From contig NZ_RFLY01000005.1 in the NCBI RefSeq assembly GCF_003697345.1, forward strand, positions 124,001 to 188,000: a stretch of DNA of 64,000 nucleotides, in the 5' to 3' direction. Source of the stretch: Solilutibacter pythonis. GTDB lineage: Bacteria > Pseudomonadota > Gammaproteobacteria > Xanthomonadales > Xanthomonadaceae. Made by a program: the position numbers and the translations under genes. The notes under the pieces are model-generated. The model had not been told where the DNA came from and made no database searches. It was given only the letters and a program-made list of their open reading frames with translations. Each line of letters opens with the position of its first letter. Positions within the stretch are counted from its first letter, which is position 1. Below are positions 28,001-35,447 of the stretch, one piece after another.

Positions 28001-30778
28001 GTCAATCTGCCGTACATGATGTGGCGTATCGCCGAGTCGCTGTCGCCACAGACCTTGTTCGTCACCGAGCAGCGCCAGATTCAGCGCGACCTCCTGCCCG
28101 GTATCCCGAAGCTGGGTGAGCAGCGAGGGTTGAATGCGCCAGTGGATGCGCTGGAGTGCCGGTGGCAACGCGGGTTGGCGTGCGGGCCAGACAGGGGTGG
28201 CGCGGAATGAGCGCGCGGGTAGGTTGCACCAGGGCACGGGCAGCGCTGCGTAGTCGTCTCGCAGGGGCGTGTCCAGTCCGCTACGGGCAAGTTGCGCCAG
28301 CAGGCTGGCGTATGCCTGCTCACCGGGTGAGAGGCCCAGATACACTGTGCTTTCGTCGAAAACGTCTTGTTGTCGGGCCAGGCGTGCGAAGCTGCCATCG
28401 GGACCCATATCCCAGATCAGGTTCGGTCGTTGCTCGGCTGCGTGGCGCAACGCCTTGGCGAAGTGGACGGTTTCGCGCAGTTGCCGCCACCAGTAGCCGG
28501 TGTCCAGGGTTCCATGCGCCATCGCCTCGCCGGTGCAGGCGGAAATGAAGACGATGCCGGTATCCGGCTCGCCCGGCGCGGCATGATGCGCCTGTTCGAT
28601 GAACGCCTCGCGCAGGGGCGTCATCATTTCGGAATGGAATGCACGCTGCACGGAAAGTCTGTGGCATCTGGATGCGAACGCCTCGGCGAAAGCATCGATG
28701 TCCGCTGTCGGGCCGCTCAAGGTCAGGCGCGCGGGGTGATTGACCGCGGCGACCGACAACGTTGGCCAGTGTGTGGCTTGCGTCGCGAACTCGTCCTCGC
28801 TCATCTGTACCGCCAGCATCGCGCCCGGCCCGCAGGCGTCCTGCATCAGCCGTCCACGTTGCGCGACCAGCCGCACCGCGTCTTCCAGCCGAAGTTGTCC
28901 GGCGATCACGGCGGCGGCGAATTCGCCAATGGAATGGCCGATCACCGCCCGCGGTCGATGACCCCAGTCCAGTAGCTGCTGGGCCAGCGCGTAATGGAAG
29001 GCGAACAGCGCCGGCTGTGTCATGTCGGTACGGGCAAGGTCGGCATGGCGGGCGTCGTCGAACATCACCGCCCGCAGATCCGCCACACCGTGCCGGGCGA
29101 ACGATGCGGCGCAGGCATCCAGCGCCGCGCGGAAAGCCGGGCAGTGCCGGTGCAGCGTTTTTCCCATGCCGGCCACTTGGCTGCCCTGGCCGCTGAACAG
29201 CCACAGCGCGCGGGGCTCCTCGGGTACCAGGGTGATGGGCGCTTGCGCCAGCCGTTCACGCAACTGCTCGGAATCCCGGCCGCAAACGGCGATCCGCCAG
29301 CGCTCGGCCGGACGCCGCAACAGCGCGGTGCGCGCGGCAGCGCCGATGCAGTCTTCGCTCAGGCATTCAGCCATCGGCTGCCGCAGCGCCTCCAGCGTCT
29401 CCCGGCTGTGCGATTGCAGCAGCAAGGTGTGCGCGCGGTCGATGGCCGGCGCGCGCGTTGTGGCCGGCGGCTGTCCGACGATCATGTGGCAGTTGGTACC
29501 GCCGATGCCAAACGAGCTGACTGCCGCGATGCGAGGCGTGCCGGTGTTCGGCCAAGGCGCGGTGTCGTGCAGCAGGTGGAAAGGAGAATCCGCCAGTTGT
29601 AGCAGCGGGTTTGGCGGCGTGGCGCCGAGTGTGGCCGGGCGGATACCGTCGCGCACGCTGAGTACAGCCTTGAGCAGGCTGGCGATTCCCGCCGCCGTCT
29701 CCAAGTGCCCGAGGTTGCCCTTGATGGAGCCGATGCCGCAATACTGCCTGTCGGCCGTGGTTTCCCGGTAGACCGAGGTCAATGCCTCGATCTCGATCGG
29801 GTCTCCGATCGTCGTGCCCGTGCCGTGTGCTTCGACCATGCCGATATCGCGCGCCCGTACGCCCGAGGCTTCCATCGCGGCGCGCACCACATCCTGCTGG
29901 CCGGCGCGGCTTGGCGCGGTATAACCCACCTTGTCGGCGCCGTCGTTGCCGATCGCCGACCCCAGGATGACGGCGTGGATGACGTCGCCATCGCGTTGTG
30001 CGTCGTCGAGCCGTTTCAGCAACGCCACACCCAGGCCGTTGCCGGTGACGATACCGCTCGCGCCATCGCCGAACGGGCGGCACTGACCGTCCAGCGCGAA
30101 GATCGAACCCTCCTGGCGGATATAGCCCAGCCCCTGGGGAAACGATATGCCGACGCCGCCGGCGAGCGCCATGTCGCACTCGCCAAGTTGCAGGCTGCGG
30201 CAGGCGTAGTGCGCCGCGACTAGCGAACTGGAGCATGCCGTTTGGATGGTCATGGCCGGGCCGGTCAGCCCGAGCTTGTAGGCCACGCGGGTGGCGAGGT
30301 AGTCCTTGTCGTTACCCAGAAGGTGCAACAGCGTGGCTGCACGGGTGATTTCCTCGTCCTGCACGGCAGGCAGGTAGCGGGCGTAACTGCTCTGGCGCGT
30401 AGAGCCGAACACGCCGACGTGGGTGAGTTGCCATTTCGGCAGAAGCGCATGTGGATAATTGCCATGTTCCAGCGCCTGTACGCAGGCTTGCAGGAACAGT
30501 CGCTGTTGCGGGTCGATCAGCGTCGCTTCGTGGGCGGAATAATTGAAGAAGGCGTAGTCGAAGTGCGAGGCGTTTTTCACCCGTGTGCCGGCGCTGAGGT
30601 AATTCTCTCGCAGCCAGAGCGTGGGATCGACGCCATCTCGATCCTCCTCCATATGCTCGGGAAAACACGGGCCTATGGCACATATCCCTTGCTTCAGATT
30701 GCGCCAGAAGATCTCTGGATCATGCGCTGCTGGAAAGCAGCAAGCCATGCCGATCACGGCAATGGGCGAATAGGACAT
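22094..30778 (-). CDS. Hybrid PKS-NRPS P1: KS - AT - KR - ACP - Cy - A[MT] - PCP
   Basis: First synthetase of the operon, about 2,894 aa. The KS has Cys182 in IQTACSSS and AHGTGT. The AT has GHSIGEF near 614 and RAFHSE, consistent with malonyl-CoA. The KR has AGFGALG near 1075, with catalytic Ser in LFGSLVS and Tyr in SAAYAAAN. The ACP is LGLDSLLLMD near 1366. The Cy domain has DLLVFD near 1572. The A domain has FTSGSTGTPKG near 2046, with a SAM-dependent methyltransferase (ILEFGAGIGSAT near 2560) inserted before the final NGKVDR motif, as in PchF-type proteins. The PCP is FFLLGGDSLL near 2835. The A pocket reads D-M-Y-N-L-G-I-V-V, unassigned. The protein ends in the acidic tail ELELEEGFL. 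There is no loading module ahead of the KS. An in-frame GTG at 30784 is an alternative start. Confidence 0.93.
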   Translation of the reverse strand: MSYSPIAVIGMACCFPAAHDPEIFWRNLKQGICAIGPCFPEHMEEDRDGVDPTLWLRENYLSAGTRVKNASHFDYAFFNYSAHEATLIDPQQRLFLQACVQALEHGNYPHALLPKWQLTHVGVFGSTRQSSYARYLPAVQDEEITRAATLLHLLGNDKDYLATRVAYKLGLTGPAMTIQTACSSSLVAAHYACRSLQLGECDMALAGGVGISFPQGLGYIRQEGSIFALDGQCRPFGDGASGIVTGNGLGVALLKRLDDAQRDGDVIHAVILGSAIGNDGADKVGYTAPSRAGQQDVVRAAMEASGVRARDIGMVEAHGTGTTIGDPIEIEALTSVYRETTADRQYCGIGSIKGNLGHLETAAGIASLLKAVLSVRDGIRPATLGATPPNPLLQLADSPFHLLHDTAPWPNTGTPRIAAVSSFGIGGTNCHMIVGQPPATTRAPAIDRAHTLLLQSHSRETLEALRQPMAECLSEDCIGAAARTALLRRPAERWRIAVCGRDSEQLRERLAQAPITLVPEEPRALWLFSGQGSQVAGMGKTLHRHCPAFRAALDACAASFARHGVADLRAVMFDDARHADLARTDMTQPALFAFHYALAQQLLDWGHRPRAVIGHSIGEFAAAVIAGQLRLEDAVRLVAQRGRLMQDACGPGAMLAVQMSEDEFATQATHWPTLSVAAVNHPARLTLSGPTADIDAFAEAFASRCHRLSVQRAFHSEMMTPLREAFIEQAHHAAPGEPDTGIVFISACTGEAMAHGTLDTGYWWRQLRETVHFAKALRHAAEQRPNLIWDMGPDGSFARLARQQDVFDESTVYLGLSPGEQAYASLLAQLARSGLDTPLRDDYAALPVPWCNLPARSFRATPVWPARQPALPPALQRIHWRIQPSLLTQLRDTGQEVALNLALLGDEQGLWRQRLGDTPHHVRQIDRHTTLPPLDGIDLLLDLRPLDMTIDGADAFDALARDTLPVLQAALAQPRLALISVLPDSQSAQGWSLAALHSLFQAACNEDGSRRFLCMETSGSTEDADTLCRLLPHLTGSGPSLALHDGRLHEPVAESIDAGTLTALRHTPEDCALIAGFGALGQALAEHLFARGVTRFALVMRHSPGPVQEAAIQSLRQRGTDLALLTLDMCDTDALREALARHALRPTLVYHTAHAGSDSGIHDARPEALLETLRTKTHGSLALYRAVADQPLRQFCLFGSLVSWMNGPQSAAYAAANRWQEHFGAHLAAQGVPASTLVWGPWALGMANDASVAERIRAGGLLPLPGDTLLHLLDHTGHHGLMAYAAQTSAFARSIRALAGAMPVFAKVLGPASATPATHVPATPLADASPDARRSLIEQTLTGIVAGFFNAQAPEPHTDFHALGLDSLLLMDLTHQVRERLALTVSVRDAFQHNSIARLTDFLLAQSVPEPAPKADIAFGSNNARGPSLSHDHENRHQPFPLTDLQQAFWIGRNSTLELGSVACHQYIEIELDALDVDRLEQAWNQLIQRHDMMRCVMLPSAQQQILDTVPYYRVAVDDLRERPEEQRQAHLDAVRERMSYQVLDASRWPLFELRVSQLPNGISRIHLDMDLLVFDVQSFRIIYGELDQLLKQPDTTLPPLEIAFRDCVLAEQARRQTPEYDQARRFWQERITTLPAAPSLPLRRDAGTLTRPTFRTLDHRLPPLLWQNLQREAARQGLTPSAVLLTAFTRALAQWCGAPDFTLNITYFNRQNLHPQIMSICGDFTSLMLLPVDARAGERFLDAAKRTQDSLWDALAHREYSGIQVMRELGRARAGGADRISMPVVFTSMIGMDFDDPTQPDWALMSRQVFQINQTPQVWLDYQATEYGGALANRWFIVDDLFEPTLIEGLFAAYTGELERLARDTDAWRRPPSDARPERDRKLLERINANTVARPETCLHALFLRQAEITPQATALMTTEGHWDYRSLAEITERIARRLPPRRDGACSPVAVLLPKGADAVIAALAIMRAGLVYTPVNPDYDDPRLARVLDSLDPVAVLCPDVAHERMRALTRAPLLSMRQLREAAPTGTGTLPNVRPEEPAYIIFTSGSTGTPKGVVLDHRCPVNTLLSMNETFGIDAGHRALSLCALYHDMSVYDLFGMLACGGALVMPDASRQHDTAHWLALIAEHQVSLINSVPALVQLLVDSAEKLPTASRACASLRKVLLGGDWIALTLPARLRALSAEIDIFSIGGPTETAVVSSYYAIGEIDPHWRSIPYGRPLPNQTLQLRNRIGQPVPVGVPGEIHMGGMAMSLGYLNDPERTSERYLDDNGPLFRTGDLAVLGADGEMTLLGRIDDQLNINGVRIEPGEIESTLVRHDAVAQAVVVAAGEPPRLNAFIATTEHAPVRQLRIEAATCDRQWQDTLSHLAQTGADIPAGFSPEDYRRHYQDMEDLSTLVMRRALHESGLFDRAGDRARLDTLSATLGVSQRHQKILRGWIRTLCGDGLFRLHGEALECLTPFDADKYQRLRARLDQQAHRGEPHAQRFWALYQGCIDRLDALLQGRFNPLDLMFEQGRTDFVESWYSDNPVSRHFNRIAADTLSAWLDGLPSSTPLRILEFGAGIGSATAGLLPRLPAGRCRYLYTDLSDYFFEHARQKFAGYSFVEFRHYDINEDPGLSGLEDGDFDLIIGANVLHDAQDVNHSSRLLRRLLKPGGLLALIEGTSNPRFQMVSLGFVEGLTEYRDQRLESHLPMLSAHDWHAVLKRAGFERSGQYPDAVHWAECMHYHLILAQNPAHLSIPDLAPISRWASEELSPQLLPRKMIRIEQLPLSPNGKVDRHRLQRSLSQHQPEPTSAPATDPALHDDTQRALARLWQQALNRHIDDAQANFFLLGGDSLLMTRVSALIHEHFGVSPSLGQLLRMPVLHEQARWIDQQHAQRETPGELELEEGFL

Positions 30779-30842
30779 ATCCACAGTTCTTGCTCTTGAA
30801 TGGGTTTCGAAACATAGGCGGCGGGCCGGGGTGGCAGCTACT

Positions 30843-30880
30843 GGAAATCGGAGTCGTTGCAGGCGAATCAGGAGTCTTTA
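30843..30880 (-). promoter_or_regulatory. Candidate AraC-type regulator box (two direct half-sites) upstream of the synthetase operon
   Basis: Two related 18-mers lie 20 bp apart on the + strand: GGAAATCGGAGTCGTTGC (30843-30860) and GCGAATCAGGAGTCTTTA (30863-30880). The second matches 16 of 18 bases of ACGAATCGGGAGTCTTTA at 37601-37618 upstream of the receptor operon. Both sites are in the same orientation relative to their leftward genes and end about 60-70 bp before the start codons. Direct half-sites about 20 bp apart suit AraC-family binding, and such a regulator is encoded next door at 31011-32024. The assignment to that regulator is inference. Confidence 0.6.
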
Positions 30881-30930
30881 TTCAGATTGTGTCGGCGCTT
30901 CGAATGGCGTCCGCGCACGGGCGTGACGCG

Positions 30931-30954
30931 CGCGTGAATCCAAGGATTCACGCG
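30931..30954. repeat. Perfect 11-bp inverted repeat between the regulator gene and the synthetase operon
   Basis: CGCGTGAATCC and GGATTCACGCG are separated by AA. It lies about 60 bp past the stop of the AraC-type gene and 150 bp before the P1 start. It could terminate the regulator transcript, although no clear T-run follows on the minus strand, or be a dyad operator. The rest of the 30785-31010 spacer holds no other feature apart from the boxes described separately. Confidence 0.5.
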
Positions 30955-31010
30955 TTAATGAGAGGTATGTTGTGAGGTGCCGGCGGGTACCGTGAGAACA
31001 GCTTGGCGGG

Positions 31011-32024
31011 CTACAGGAATTGCGGTTGGCTTCTCGCCTGGCATGCCTGTTTGAGTTGCTTCGGCAATACGCCGTAATGCTTATGGAACGTGGAGGAAAA
31101 GTGGCTGACGTTGTTGTAGCCGACTTTCTGGGCGATGGCGGTGATGGAGGTATCCGTCAGGGTCAATGCTTCGTGCGCGACTTCCATCCGTCGCCGGATC
31201 ACGTAGGCGTGCGGCGTGGTGTTCAGAATCATACGGAAATCGCGCTTGAGCTTGAAGTCGTTGGTGCCGATCAAGCGCGCCAACTTCGGGATCGTCGGCG
31301 GCGATTCCAGTTGTTCGTCGAGAATGTCGCGAGCCCGATAGATGCGTTTGACGTCCTGCGGATTGAGCCCCGGTGGATGCGGGTTCTGGTTCAGTAACGC
31401 CTGCACGGTCAAAGACATCAACTCGCAGGCTTTGGCGTTGAGGAACAGTTGCCCGGAGACGTCGTTTTTCGGCGCTTCCAGCAGCAGGTCGACGCACTGG
31501 CGCATGGTGGGCGTGACTGTCACGGGCAGGTAGGCGAACAGATTCCCGGAGTGCTCGGGGATCCGTTCGAATGGTGATTCGAATTCCGCCAGATAACCGC
31601 GCGGCATGCAGATCGACACCATCTGGAAGGTATCGCTGGGCATGAAGGTCGCCTCGCCGCTGAAACTTCCATGCCGCATCAGCGCACCACAGCCGGGTTC
31701 GGCCGAATAACTGAAATCGCCTTGATGGTCGCGTGTGTTGACCGCGCCATTCTTGAGAAAGGCCAGCGAGAGATATTCGCCGCTATCGCGGATCGGCATC
31801 GTCACCGGCTGGCAGACAACGCCATCGAACAGGACGATATGGAAACCGTCCTTGAACGAAAGAGTGGAGATGCTGAGCGTCGCCGAGGGCAGCTCGAGTA
31901 TTTCCTGGCTTTGCGTGCCGTTATTGAATTGGCTGGTGGTGAAACGTGGCGCTTCCTGGTCGGTTGGGAGCAGCGGGTCGTCCTGTCCCCGCGCGGCGGC
32001 GATTGTTTCTCTGATGTTGGTCAT
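31011..32024 (-). CDS. AraC-family transcriptional regulator (PchR/YbtA-like)
   Basis: 337 aa with a typical two-helix-turn-helix AraC domain in the last 100 residues. IPKLARLIGTNDFKLKRDFR forms the first HTH; ITAIAQKVGYNNVSHFSSTF and HKHYGVLPKQLKQ form the second. The N-terminal 200 residues are a ligand-sensing region without a recognised signature. AraC activators in pyochelin and yersiniabactin loci (PchR, YbtA) bind the siderophore and switch on synthesis and uptake, and the position between the synthetase and receptor operons fits that role. A Fur-box-like sequence 63 bp upstream suggests iron repression of this gene. The gene lies 129 bp after the thiolase stop and is probably transcribed separately. 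Effector and targets are inferred. Confidence 0.92.
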   Translation of the reverse strand: MTNIRETIAAARGQDDPLLPTDQEAPRFTTSQFNNGTQSQEILELPSATLSISTLSFKDGFHIVLFDGVVCQPVTMPIRDSGEYLSLAFLKNGAVNTRDHQGDFSYSAEPGCGALMRHGSFSGEATFMPSDTFQMVSICMPRGYLAEFESPFERIPEHSGNLFAYLPVTVTPTMRQCVDLLLEAPKNDVSGQLFLNAKACELMSLTVQALLNQNPHPPGLNPQDVKRIYRARDILDEQLESPPTIPKLARLIGTNDFKLKRDFRMILNTTPHAYVIRRRMEVAHEALTLTDTSITAIAQKVGYNNVSHFSSTFHKHYGVLPKQLKQACQARSQPQFL

Positions 32025-32086
32025 TGGCAGGCAAGTTCATTTTGAGAACTCGATATTCTTCATCTGGACAGGCAGACATTCATCAT

Positions 32087-32105
32087 TTAAATGAGAATCA
32101 TTACT
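32087..32105 (-). promoter_or_regulatory. Fur-box-like site upstream of the AraC-type regulator
   Basis: TTAAATGAGAATCATTACT matches 13 of 19 positions of the E. coli Fur consensus, including the central AATGA-AATCATTA. It sits 63-81 bp before the regulator start in an AT-rich promoter region. Iron-dependent repression is inferred from the match and from the siderophore context. Confidence 0.6.
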
Positions 32106-32153
32106 AAATGGAAATTTTAATGGCGATGACGCCAATGCGTCAACTCCGCCGAG

Positions 32154-33347
32154 TCAATTACCGTGGCGTTCGATCAACAACGCATTGCCTTGGCCGCCGC
32201 CCGCGCAGATGGCGGCAACGCCCAGTCGTCGCTCCTCCCGCACGAGTGCGTGCGTCAGCGTGACGGCGATGCGCGAGCCGGAGGCGCCAAGGGGATGTCC
32301 CAGCGCCAGTGCGCCACCCAACGGATTGACCCGTTCGTCTTCGTCTCGAATCCCCAACTCCCTGACCAAGGCAATCACCTGGGCGGAAAAAGCTTCGTTG
32401 AGTTCCAGGTGTTCGATCTCGCTGCCGTGCAACCCGGTACGCGCATACAGCCGGCGTATCGCGGGCAGTGGGCTCATGCCCATCATCGAAGGCGCGCAGC
32501 CGGCACTGGCCCAGCCGCGCAGCCGGGCCAGCGGCCGCAGGCCGTGCGCCCGGGCGTACTCGCCGGATACCAGCAACAGGGCGGCCGCGCCATCGTGGAT
32601 CCCGGAGGAATTACCCGCCGTGACACTGCCCTGTGGGATGAACGCCGGTGGCAGCGCGGACAAAGCGGCATGGCTGACTTCGCTTTCCAGCAGCTCGTCT
32701 TCATCGACGAATGTCATGCCGCCTTGTCCGGGGACGTGTACCGGGGTGATTTCGGCCTTGAATGCGCCAGCGGTGATGGCCGCGCGGCAGCGCGCGTGGG
32801 TGGCCGCACTGTACTGATCCTGTAGCGCACGGCTGATCCGGTAATGCGTGGCGACGTTTTCCGCGGTGATGCCCATGCTGTGGCCGCCCAGCGCGCAGGT
32901 CAGCCCGTCGCGAAGCAGGCTGTCCACCAATTTGCCGTCGCCGAGCCGATAGCCTTGACGCGCGCGCTCCAGCAGAAAAGGCGCGCGCGACATGCTTTCC
33001 ATTCCACCGGCGATGGCGACCTGCACCTCGCCGCTGGCGATGGCTTGCGCCGCCAGCATGATGGCTTGCATTCCCGAGCCGCAGACCTGGTTGACCGTCA
33101 GCGCGCTGGAAACGTCCGCCAGCCCCAGCGACAGTGCCACTTGGCGGGCGGGGTTCTGGCCCAGGCCCGCTTGAAGCACGTTACCGAAAATCGCCAGTTC
33201 GGCTTGCTCGGGGGGCACGCCGGCTTGCGCCAACGCCGCGCGCGTCGCACCGATCGCCAGTGAAACCGCCGGCACCTGGGCTAACCGGCCCTGTAGGCGT
33301 CCCATCGGCGTTCGGGCCGCACCCACGATCATTACCGAATCAAGCAT
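32154..33347 (-). CDS. Thiolase (acetyl-CoA C-acetyltransferase family)
   Basis: A full-length thiolase of 397 aa. It has the acyl-accepting Cys in VNQVCGSGMQA (about residue 89), the His motif ALGHPLGASG and the second catalytic Cys in CAGGGQGNA. Thiolases of this type condense two acetyl-CoA to acetoacetyl-CoA or run the reverse reaction. Its start overlaps the end of the phosphopantetheinyl transferase gene by 8 bp, so it belongs to the receptor-MFS-transferase operon. A thiolase is not a standard siderophore gene. It may make a short acyl-CoA starter for the KS-first assembly line, but it may also simply be a metabolic enzyme caught in the operon. Confidence 0.93.
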   Translation of the reverse strand: MLDSVMIVGAARTPMGRLQGRLAQVPAVSLAIGATRAALAQAGVPPEQAELAIFGNVLQAGLGQNPARQVALSLGLADVSSALTVNQVCGSGMQAIMLAAQAIASGEVQVAIAGGMESMSRAPFLLERARQGYRLGDGKLVDSLLRDGLTCALGGHSMGITAENVATHYRISRALQDQYSAATHARCRAAITAGAFKAEITPVHVPGQGGMTFVDEDELLESEVSHAALSALPPAFIPQGSVTAGNSSGIHDGAAALLLVSGEYARAHGLRPLARLRGWASAGCAPSMMGMSPLPAIRRLYARTGLHGSEIEHLELNEAFSAQVIALVRELGIRDEDERVNPLGGALALGHPLGASGSRIAVTLTHALVREERRLGVAAICAGGGQGNALLIERHGN

Positions 33348-34191
33348 GCGGCGTTTCCATATGGCGGCGGCCGGGGAGCGGGTATGCCGATTTCATCAGC
33401 CGTGCCGGCTCCACCTCATGCAGGCGGAAACCGCGGGTTGCACCACCGGCCTGGTAGCGGCAGGCTCCGGCAACGCTGTAATCCGGCAGATCCTGGTGAA
33501 AAAGTTGCCAGTCATGGTGGCGCAGGGCATTGTCCGCCGTGGTGATCCGGAGGCGATCCAGGTCGATGCTCAGCGTGTGGAGCGGGTAGGCCAGGCCCAT
33601 GCCGATGACCTTGGACACCGCCTCCTTGAGTGTCCACATCTGTGCCAGGCGGTGAGTGTGGCGTTCCGCGGGCAGCCGCCGCAGCGCGGTGATTTCGGTA
33701 TTGGACAGGATCGTGCGCAGGTTTTCCGGCGAGAGTGCCGGATGCGCTCTTTTCTCGATGTCGACGCCGATTTCAGAATGCGCGCAGATGGCCACGGCGA
33801 CATGCCCGCGCGTATGCGAGAGACTGGTGAACCAGCGAGGCTGCTCGGGAGAAGCGATCAACGATGGCTTCCCGTGACTGTCCACGCGGAAGCGCCATTG
33901 CCTCGGCATGACTTCGGGAACCTGTTCGGACAAGGTCAGGCGCAGTAGCGAGTGGGCGCTCAGGTAGGCGAGACGATCCGCCGTGAAGTGGAAGCGCGCC
34001 GCCTGCGCTTGTTCGTTGTCGCTCACCAGCTTTGTTAGCCCGGCGATGCAGCCGGGGTCGAGTTTGTCGACGTCCAGGCAGTGGATCGTGATAGGGGCGA
34101 GTGCGTCCATAGGGGTTGCCGCGCGCGGTGGCTGAGTGGCCTGCCCAAGAAGCGGATTGCCGGGCGATGTGGGGGCGCTGCCGTCTCGCAT
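33340..34191 (-). CDS. Sfp-type 4'-phosphopantetheinyl transferase
   Basis: 283 aa. The family signatures are GVDIEK (Mg2+/CoA-binding Asp and Glu) and WTLKEAVSKVIGMGL (WxxKEA). The SLSHTRGHVAVAI segment precedes them. It transfers phosphopantetheine from CoA to carrier-domain serines, so it is the expected activator of the ACP and PCP domains in P1-P6. The ATG at 34191 is chosen because GAAGGG lies just before it and it follows the MFS stop by 10 bp. The ATG at 34110 (MDALAPI) has no ribosome site but marks where family similarity becomes clear, so the first 27 residues may be dispensable. Confidence 0.93.
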   Translation of the reverse strand: MRDGSAPTSPGNPLLGQATQPPRAATPMDALAPITIHCLDVDKLDPGCIAGLTKLVSDNEQAQAARFHFTADRLAYLSAHSLLRLTLSEQVPEVMPRQWRFRVDSHGKPSLIASPEQPRWFTSLSHTRGHVAVAICAHSEIGVDIEKRAHPALSPENLRTILSNTEITALRRLPAERHTHRLAQMWTLKEAVSKVIGMGLAYPLHTLSIDLDRLRITTADNALRHHDWQLFHQDLPDYSVAGACRYQAGGATRGFRLHEVEPARLMKSAYPLPGRRHMETPHA

Positions 34192-34201
34192 GCATCGCCC
34201 T

Positions 34202-35416
34202 TCAGCGTGACTCGGCATTGTCGTCGGTGGCGGTTGGCGGTGATGGCAGCCGATGCCGACGCGACAGCACCGCAAGCAGCAGGCCGGTAAGCACAACGCC
34301 GCTGATGACGAATGGCAGCGATGGCCGCGTCTGGTAGAGCAACGAGGCCAGCAGCGGGCCGATCACATAACCACCCGCCTGGGTGGAGACGGCAAGACCG
34401 GAAGCCGAACCCAACTCGGCGGGCGATACGGCCAGTGTCACGGCGCTGTTGAAGCCGGGCGCGAGAAAGCCGATGGACATGCCGGTCAACGCGAACAGCG
34501 CGTGCATCTGCCAGATGCTGACGTTTGTCGCCATCGGCAGAAAAGCGGCCGCGCCCAGCGCGCAACCGAGCGCGATCTGCGTGGCGGGCGTCAACCGGAT
34601 GCGGGTGACGATGAGCAGTTGCGTGAGCAGTGTGGCCAGGGCGCAGAACAGAAAACCGATGCCGGTGCGCGAGGCGGCTTGGGCGGAGCTGAGCTGGAAC
34701 AGATCCTGGTAGCGGAACGCCGCGATCTGCTGCAAGCCGGATAGCGCGATGAAATACAGCAGCCCAATGCCAAGCAGGAAGACCAGACGTGCATCCGTCG
34801 GGCGCAGGTGGCCTTGGGGCGGGCGCGCGACATGTCCGCCGGCCGGCATGACCCGCGAGACGACCAGCGCGGCGATGGCGCAGATGGCGGCCGCGGCATA
34901 CAACGGCAAAGTGATTGCTAGGGTCACGAGCAATGCGGCGATGCCGGGGCCGCCGATCATGCCGATACCGTAGGCGGCCTGGATCGAGGCCATGGCGGCG
35001 GAGCGCTTCTCCGGCCCGGCCGCCTCGGCGATGGCGGCTTGGGTGGCGGGAAATACGCCGCTGGAAAACAGCGCGTAGCACAGCCGGGCCAGCGTCATGA
35101 GCACGAACGTGGCGAACGCGCCGAGTATCCCGGCGCGGCCGAGATCGCCAAACACGCCGAACAGCGCCGTGGAAATGGCATAGCCCAGAAAGCCCAGCAG
35201 GATGATTCTGCGCCGGCCCCACTGGTCGCTTTTGCGCCCCCAGTAAGGCGCGCTCAGCATGAATGCCAGCGCGGCCAGTGTGAAAATCAATGCGATCTGG
35301 TAATCGGCCATGCCGATTTGCCGCCCCAGGGGCGGCAGTACGGCGAAGATGACCGATTGTCCGGCGCCGACGGTGGCAAGGCCGACCAGCAGCATCCATC
35401 GTGTCAGGCGTGGCAT
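34202..35416 (-). CDS. MFS transporter, probable metallophore exporter
   Basis: About 404 aa with around twelve hydrophobic segments. The major-facilitator loop signature is APYWGRKSDQWGRRRIILLG between helices 2 and 3. There is no substrate-binding or soluble domain. It sits inside the receptor operon, 10 bp before the phosphopantetheinyl transferase gene, so export of the assembly-line product is the most likely role. Uptake across the inner membrane, as proposed for some siderophore-locus MFS proteins, cannot be excluded. The ATG at 35416 is preferred because GAGGAA lies 9 bases upstream; an in-frame ATG at 35437 would add seven residues but lacks a ribosome site. Confidence 0.9.
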   Translation of the reverse strand: MPRLTRWMLLVGLATVGAGQSVIFAVLPPLGRQIGMADYQIALIFTLAALAFMLSAPYWGRKSDQWGRRRIILLGFLGYAISTALFGVFGDLGRAGILGAFATFVLMTLARLCYALFSSGVFPATQAAIAEAAGPEKRSAAMASIQAAYGIGMIGGPGIAALLVTLAITLPLYAAAAICAIAALVVSRVMPAGGHVARPPQGHLRPTDARLVFLLGIGLLYFIALSGLQQIAAFRYQDLFQLSSAQAASRTGIGFLFCALATLLTQLLIVTRIRLTPATQIALGCALGAAAFLPMATNVSIWQMHALFALTGMSIGFLAPGFNSAVTLAVSPAELGSASGLAVSTQAGGYVIGPLLASLLYQTRPSLPFVISGVVLTGLLLAVLSRRHRLPSPPTATDDNAESR

Positions 35417-35447
35417 GTGCGGTGTTTCCTCGCTCATGGGGCGGGTA

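Noticed and set aside
30785-31010. A small ORF or sRNA in the synthetase promoter spacer
   Set aside because: No ribosome site with a credible frame and no terminator-like T-run; only the boxes and inverted repeat can be supported.
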